NCBI GenBank assembly: GCA_017473605.1
Contig: JAFUKM010000015.1
Coordinates: forward strand, 1-42,615
Source: Clostridia bacterium
GTDB taxonomy: Bacteria; Bacillota; Clostridia; Christensenellales; Borkfalkiaceae
Length of the DNA stretch: 42,615 nt
Reading direction: 5' to 3'
A program made the translations under genes and the position numbers. Under the pieces are notes generated by a model. It searched no databases. It was not told where the DNA came from and was given only the letters and a program-made list of their open reading frames with translations. The stretch's first letter is position 1. Each line of letters begins with the position of its first letter. Below are positions 39,894 through 42,615 of the stretch, in pieces.

Positions 39894-41357
39894 ATGAGAA
39901 AGAGATTGCGTATACTTTTGGCGATATTTTTCACGGCGATGTGTTTCGCGGCGTGCGACGGTTGCGACGGTTGCAGCGAAGAGACGAACGTGGCGGGCAG
40001 GTACGAGATTAACGTAGAATACGCGCCGGAAAGCGGTATGATTTCGGGGACGGAGAAGTGTACGTTTGAGAATACGACGGACAACGAGTTATCCGTATTG
40101 AAATTTCAGTTATACCCCAATGCATACCGCGAAAACGCCGTATACAAGCCCGTTTCCGCTGCGGTGGAAAACGCGGCGTATTACGCGGGGGAAAGCTATG
40201 GGGAAATGGTGATTTCGTCGGTAAACGGCGCGAAAAATTGGGAAGTAATGGGGGAAGACGAAAACGTTTTATACGCTTATTTGGAACGGACTTTATATCC
40301 CGGAGATAAAGTAGTGTTGGATATTGCGTTTATGGTACGCCTTGCGAAAGTCAATCACCGTACGGGGATTACCGAAAACACCGTGAATCTCGGTAACTTT
40401 TTTCCGATTTTGTGCGGTTTTAAACACGGGGGATTTTACGAAACGGCGTATTACAGCGAAGGCGACCCCTTTTACACTGATTGCGCCGATTTTACCGTTA
40501 CGGTAAAATTGCCGAAGGAATATACTGTCGCTTCGTCGGGGGAAGTGATTGCCGAAAGGACGCTGGAAAGTAAAAAAGAGCATACTATGTATGCGACGAA
40601 CGTACGGGATTTTGCTATCGTGTTATCCAATCAATTCCGTGTTTTGGATAGGGAAATTAACGGAAAAACGCTATATTACTACTATTATAAAGACGAATTG
40701 GCGCAAGAGAATTTCGAAGTGGCGTGCGAAGCGTTTTCCTACTTTGAAAAAACGTTCGGGGAGTATCCCTACTCTACGTATTCGCTCACGCAAACGGGAT
40801 TTTGCACGGGGGGTATGGAATATCCTGCACTCGTGATGATTGCCGACGGATTGGATAAGGCGGACGCCGCGCGCGTTATTGCGCACGAAACGGCGCATCA
40901 ATGGTGGTATGCCGTCGTGGGGAGCGACCAAATTGAAAACGCGTGGCAGGACGAAGGACTTGCCGAATATTCCGCAATTACTTTTTTCGAGACGTATGAA
41001 AAGTACGGCGTGACAAGGGAGGCGGCGGTAACCGAAGCGCTGAAAGAATACCGTTCTTATTACGACGTGTACGGTTCGGTGCTCGGGAGAACGGATACGG
41101 CGATGACGCGGCATTTAAAGGACTACATCAGCGGTTACGAATACAAGTGCTTGGCGTACGACAAAGCCGTCGTGATGTTTGATACGCTCCGCAAAAGCGT
41201 TGGGGATAAAAAGTTTTTCGCCGCTTTGAAAAAGTATTATAAAGATAACCGCTTTGCGATGGTGGGCGAAGGGGAACTCGTTGGGGCGTTTGAAAAGTCG
41301 GGGTTGGACGTTCACGGGTATTTCGATAGCTTTTTACAAGGGAAAGCGATTTTGTAA
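39894..41357 (+). CDS. M1-family metallopeptidase lipoprotein
   Basis: A 487-residue secreted lipoprotein with lipobox CFAAC (Cys21), then a Cys-rich CDGCDGCSEE. The N-terminal beta domain (about 35-200) is of the M1 type (YEINVEYAPESGMISGTEKCTF). The catalytic domain has the TGGMEYPALVMI segment, equivalent to the GAMEN exopeptidase motif, zinc motif H331-E332-T-A-H335, and the third ligand E354 in WQDEGLAEYS, spaced as in M1. The large C-terminal domain of eukaryote-type enzymes is missing. I infer an outer-surface aminopeptidase. An aacggag site precedes ATG 39894. The -10 TATAAT at 39870-39875 has no clear -35. Confidence 0.88.
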   Translation: MRKRLRILLAIFFTAMCFAACDGCDGCSEETNVAGRYEINVEYAPESGMISGTEKCTFENTTDNELSVLKFQLYPNAYRENAVYKPVSAAVENAAYYAGESYGEMVISSVNGAKNWEVMGEDENVLYAYLERTLYPGDKVVLDIAFMVRLAKVNHRTGITENTVNLGNFFPILCGFKHGGFYETAYYSEGDPFYTDCADFTVTVKLPKEYTVASSGEVIAERTLESKKEHTMYATNVRDFAIVLSNQFRVLDREINGKTLYYYYYKDELAQENFEVACEAFSYFEKTFGEYPYSTYSLTQTGFCTGGMEYPALVMIADGLDKADAARVIAHETAHQWWYAVVGSDQIENAWQDEGLAEYSAITFFETYEKYGVTREAAVTEALKEYRSYYDVYGSVLGRTDTAMTRHLKDYISGYEYKCLAYDKAVVMFDTLRKSVGDKKFFAALKKYYKDNRFAMVGEGELVGAFEKSGLDVHGYFDSFLQGKAIL

Positions 41358-41381
41358 TTTTGCAAAGACGGGCGAAATCGC

Positions 41382-41410
41382 TTGCAAAACGCGCCGTTTG
41401 GGGGTATAAT
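41382..41410 (+). promoter_or_regulatory. Promoter of the FmdB-like gene
   Basis: TTGCAA (41382-41387), a 17-bp spacer, perfect TATAAT (41405-41410). Confidence 0.8.
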
Positions 41411-41442
41411 AGGTATATACAAAGACGACGGAGCGGAAGAAA

Positions 41443-41637
41443 ATGCCTTTTTTACAGTATAAATGTACCAAATGCGGAAAGAAATTCGACGAGCTGGTCA
41501 AAAGCTATTTGGACGAAGTGCCTTGCCCCGATTGCGGCGAAAAAACGGTGCGGGATTATTCGGGGAATATGTATTCCGCTACGGGTAAGCAGACAAAAAA
41601 GTGTTCGGGGAATTGCAAAACCTGCGGGGGGTGCTGA
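41443..41637 (+). CDS. FmdB-type zinc-ribbon protein
   Basis: A 64-residue protein. The FmdB/CxxC_CXXC_SSSS ribbon is MPFLQYKCTKCGKKFDELVKSYLDEVPCPDCGEKTVRDYSGNMYS, with two CxxC pairs. A Lys/Cys tail KKCSGNCKTCGGC adds three or four more Cys. Members of this family are small cytosolic zinc proteins with a proposed regulatory role; none is well established. The site aacgga lies near the start. It is an independent unit with promoter and terminator. Confidence 0.85.
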   Translation: MPFLQYKCTKCGKKFDELVKSYLDEVPCPDCGEKTVRDYSGNMYSATGKQTKKCSGNCKTCGGC

Positions 41638-41646
41638 TAAAATAAG

Positions 41647-41673
41647 AAAAACGCGCTATCGGCGCGTTTTTTT
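41647..41673 (+). terminator. Terminator of the FmdB-like gene
   Basis: The stem aacgcgc/gcgcgtt is followed by a run of T. Confidence 0.85.
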
Positions 41674-41808
41674 ACGCAACTTTTTTCTAACGCGCGACAT
41701 ATTATATATATATTAGGGCAAAAAGTTTGCCGTAAAGGGTATAAAAATCTACTTTTATGAAAAAAATGAAAAAAGTCAAAAAAAATTGAAAAAGATTGAA
41801 AAAAACGC

Positions 41809-41837
41809 TTGACAATCTTTTTTGTAAATGGTATTAT
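41809..41837 (+). promoter_or_regulatory. rRNA promoter directly in front of the 23S gene
   Basis: Perfect TTGACA (41809-41814), a 17-bp spacer, TATTAT (41832-41837), in an A-rich upstream stretch (41758-41805) like an UP element. The next 290 bases carry no gene. They resemble a 16S-23S spacer in style (ctgcatagcaaaa, caagagaacgttaaaag) and lead into 23S rRNA. Confidence 0.8.
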
Positions 41838-42128
41838 GTTTAGGCTGTCGATTGACGGAAACGTTTTTTTGACGCATTTCTCTGTGGAGAAATTGAGAAA
41901 GAAGATTAACAACTGCATAGCAAAATTAGTCAAAAAGTTTTTATTTTTTATAAAAGATAAAGACGAGTACGAAAAGGCAAAAAATTTTTCATATAAAGAA
42001 AAGTAAAGCTAATTGGTTAATAAAGCAAGAGAACGTTAAAAGCAATTTTAAGGCTCTGTGCTGCAAGAACGGATTAGCCGAGTAAAAGTTAAAGAATTTT
42101 TTGAGAGAAGACGAGTAGAAGAAGAGAA

Positions 42129-42615
42129 GATCAAGCTACAAAGGGCTTACGGAGAATGCCTTGGTACATGGCGCCGAAGAAGGACGTGACAAGCTGCGAA
42201 AAGCTACGTAGAGGAGCAAATATCCTGTGAAGCGTAGATATCCGAATGAGGGAACTCAGCATGAGTAATATCATGTTATTGCATAATGAATAGATAGTTA
42301 TGCAAGGGGAACCCGGGGAACTGAAACATCTAAGTACCCGGAGGAAAAGAAAACAACAGTGATTCCGAGAGTAGTGGCGAGCGAAATCGGAGGAGCCCAA
42401 ACCGTGGAAGTAATTTCCACGGGGTAAGGACCGCGCAAGTAGTATCGTGATGCGTAGACGAAGTACCTGGAAAGGTACGGCAAAGAAGGTGAAACCCCTG
42501 TAATTGAAACGTTGAGCGAGCGAAGCGGAATCCGGAGTACGTCGGGACACGAGAAATCCTGACGGAAGAAAGGGGGACCATCCCCAAAGGCTAAATACGA
42601 CCATGTGACCGATAG
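42129..42615 (+). rRNA. rrl: 23S ribosomal RNA, 5' part (runs off the window)
   Basis: The region matches the 5' end of bacterial 23S rRNA. It includes gatcaagctacaaagggc, ggagaatgccttggta, gaaggacgtgacaagctgcg, ccgaatgagggaactcagc, gagtagtggcgagcgaaat and a final tgtgaccgatag. The exact 5' end is estimated at 42129 by alignment with the known start (ggttaag). Both translations visible over it are spurious. No 16S gene, tRNA or spacer tRNA precedes it in the window. Confidence 0.93.

Noticed and set aside
41858-42005. Short plus-strand open frame in the 23S leader
   Set aside because: It lies in the rRNA leader after the promoter, has no ribosome site and a low-complexity Lys-rich sequence.
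42131-42604. Minus-strand open frames at the window end
   Set aside because: They lie over 23S rRNA and are a well-known kind of false protein.

Overview
The window reads as a chromosomal segment of an anaerobic Firmicute of the class Clostridia, probably an uncultured gut-type lineage. The evidence is gene content and order: rpmG-secE-nusG-rplK-rplA-(L10 leader)-rplJ-rplL, then tgt-(ABC)-yajC-TIGR04086-scfA-scfB-secD-secF-recJ-rel-MBL-hemZ-rpsO-pnp, then prmA-rsmE-mtaB-HIT. SCIFF peptide with its radical SAM maturase, HemZ, and consensus TTGACA-17-TATAAT promoters fit this group. No species can be assigned from sequence reading alone.

Layout. 1-6.8 kb is a cell-surface region: the C-terminus of a Cys-repeat surface protein, a PLP aminotransferase, a 1287-residue lipoprotein ending in a ComEC-like metallo-beta-lactamase domain, and a DUF4349 lipoprotein on the minus strand. 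6.9-10.6 kb is the secE/nusG/ribosomal protein cluster, with a promoter and an L10-leader attenuator in front of rplJL. 10.6-14.4 kb is an accessory, repeat-rich stretch: a SLOG/DUF1273 protein divergent from an XRE regulator, a 150-bp MITE-like element, paired 140-bp direct repeats upstream of tgt, and copies of two other interspersed palindromic repeats. 14.4-16.2 kb is an ABC exporter. 16.4-28.4 kb is the Sec accessory/SCIFF/stringent-response/HemZ block. 28.5-31.0 kb is rpsO and pnp. 31.1-33.0 kb holds a GIY-YIG protein, a GNAT enzyme and a zinc-ribbon membrane protein. 33.1-36.4 kb holds translation-related modification enzymes and a HIT protein. 36.5-41.6 kb holds a small exported protein, a SpoIIQ-like M23 protein, a DUF559 gene framed by repeats, Lgt, a small membrane protein, an M1 peptidase lipoprotein and an FmdB-type zinc ribbon. 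The window ends about 490 nt into a 23S rRNA that has its own promoter and no 16S gene in front of it.

How the parts fit. Most genes serve translation and protein export (ribosomal proteins, NusG, SecE, YajC, SecD/F, Tgt, RsmE, MtaB, PrmA, PNPase) plus the stringent response (Rel). Lgt would lipidate the three lipoproteins seen here (MBL, DUF4349, M1 peptidase). The points most worth following are: SecD and SecF that both lack the usual membrane acidic residue; a DUF559 gene whose ends coincide with interspersed repeats; the SLOG/XRE pair with a palindromic operator; a GNAT gene that looks leaderless; a terminator hairpin that contains the ribosome-binding site of the next gene; and a 23S rRNA gene apparently transcribed alone.
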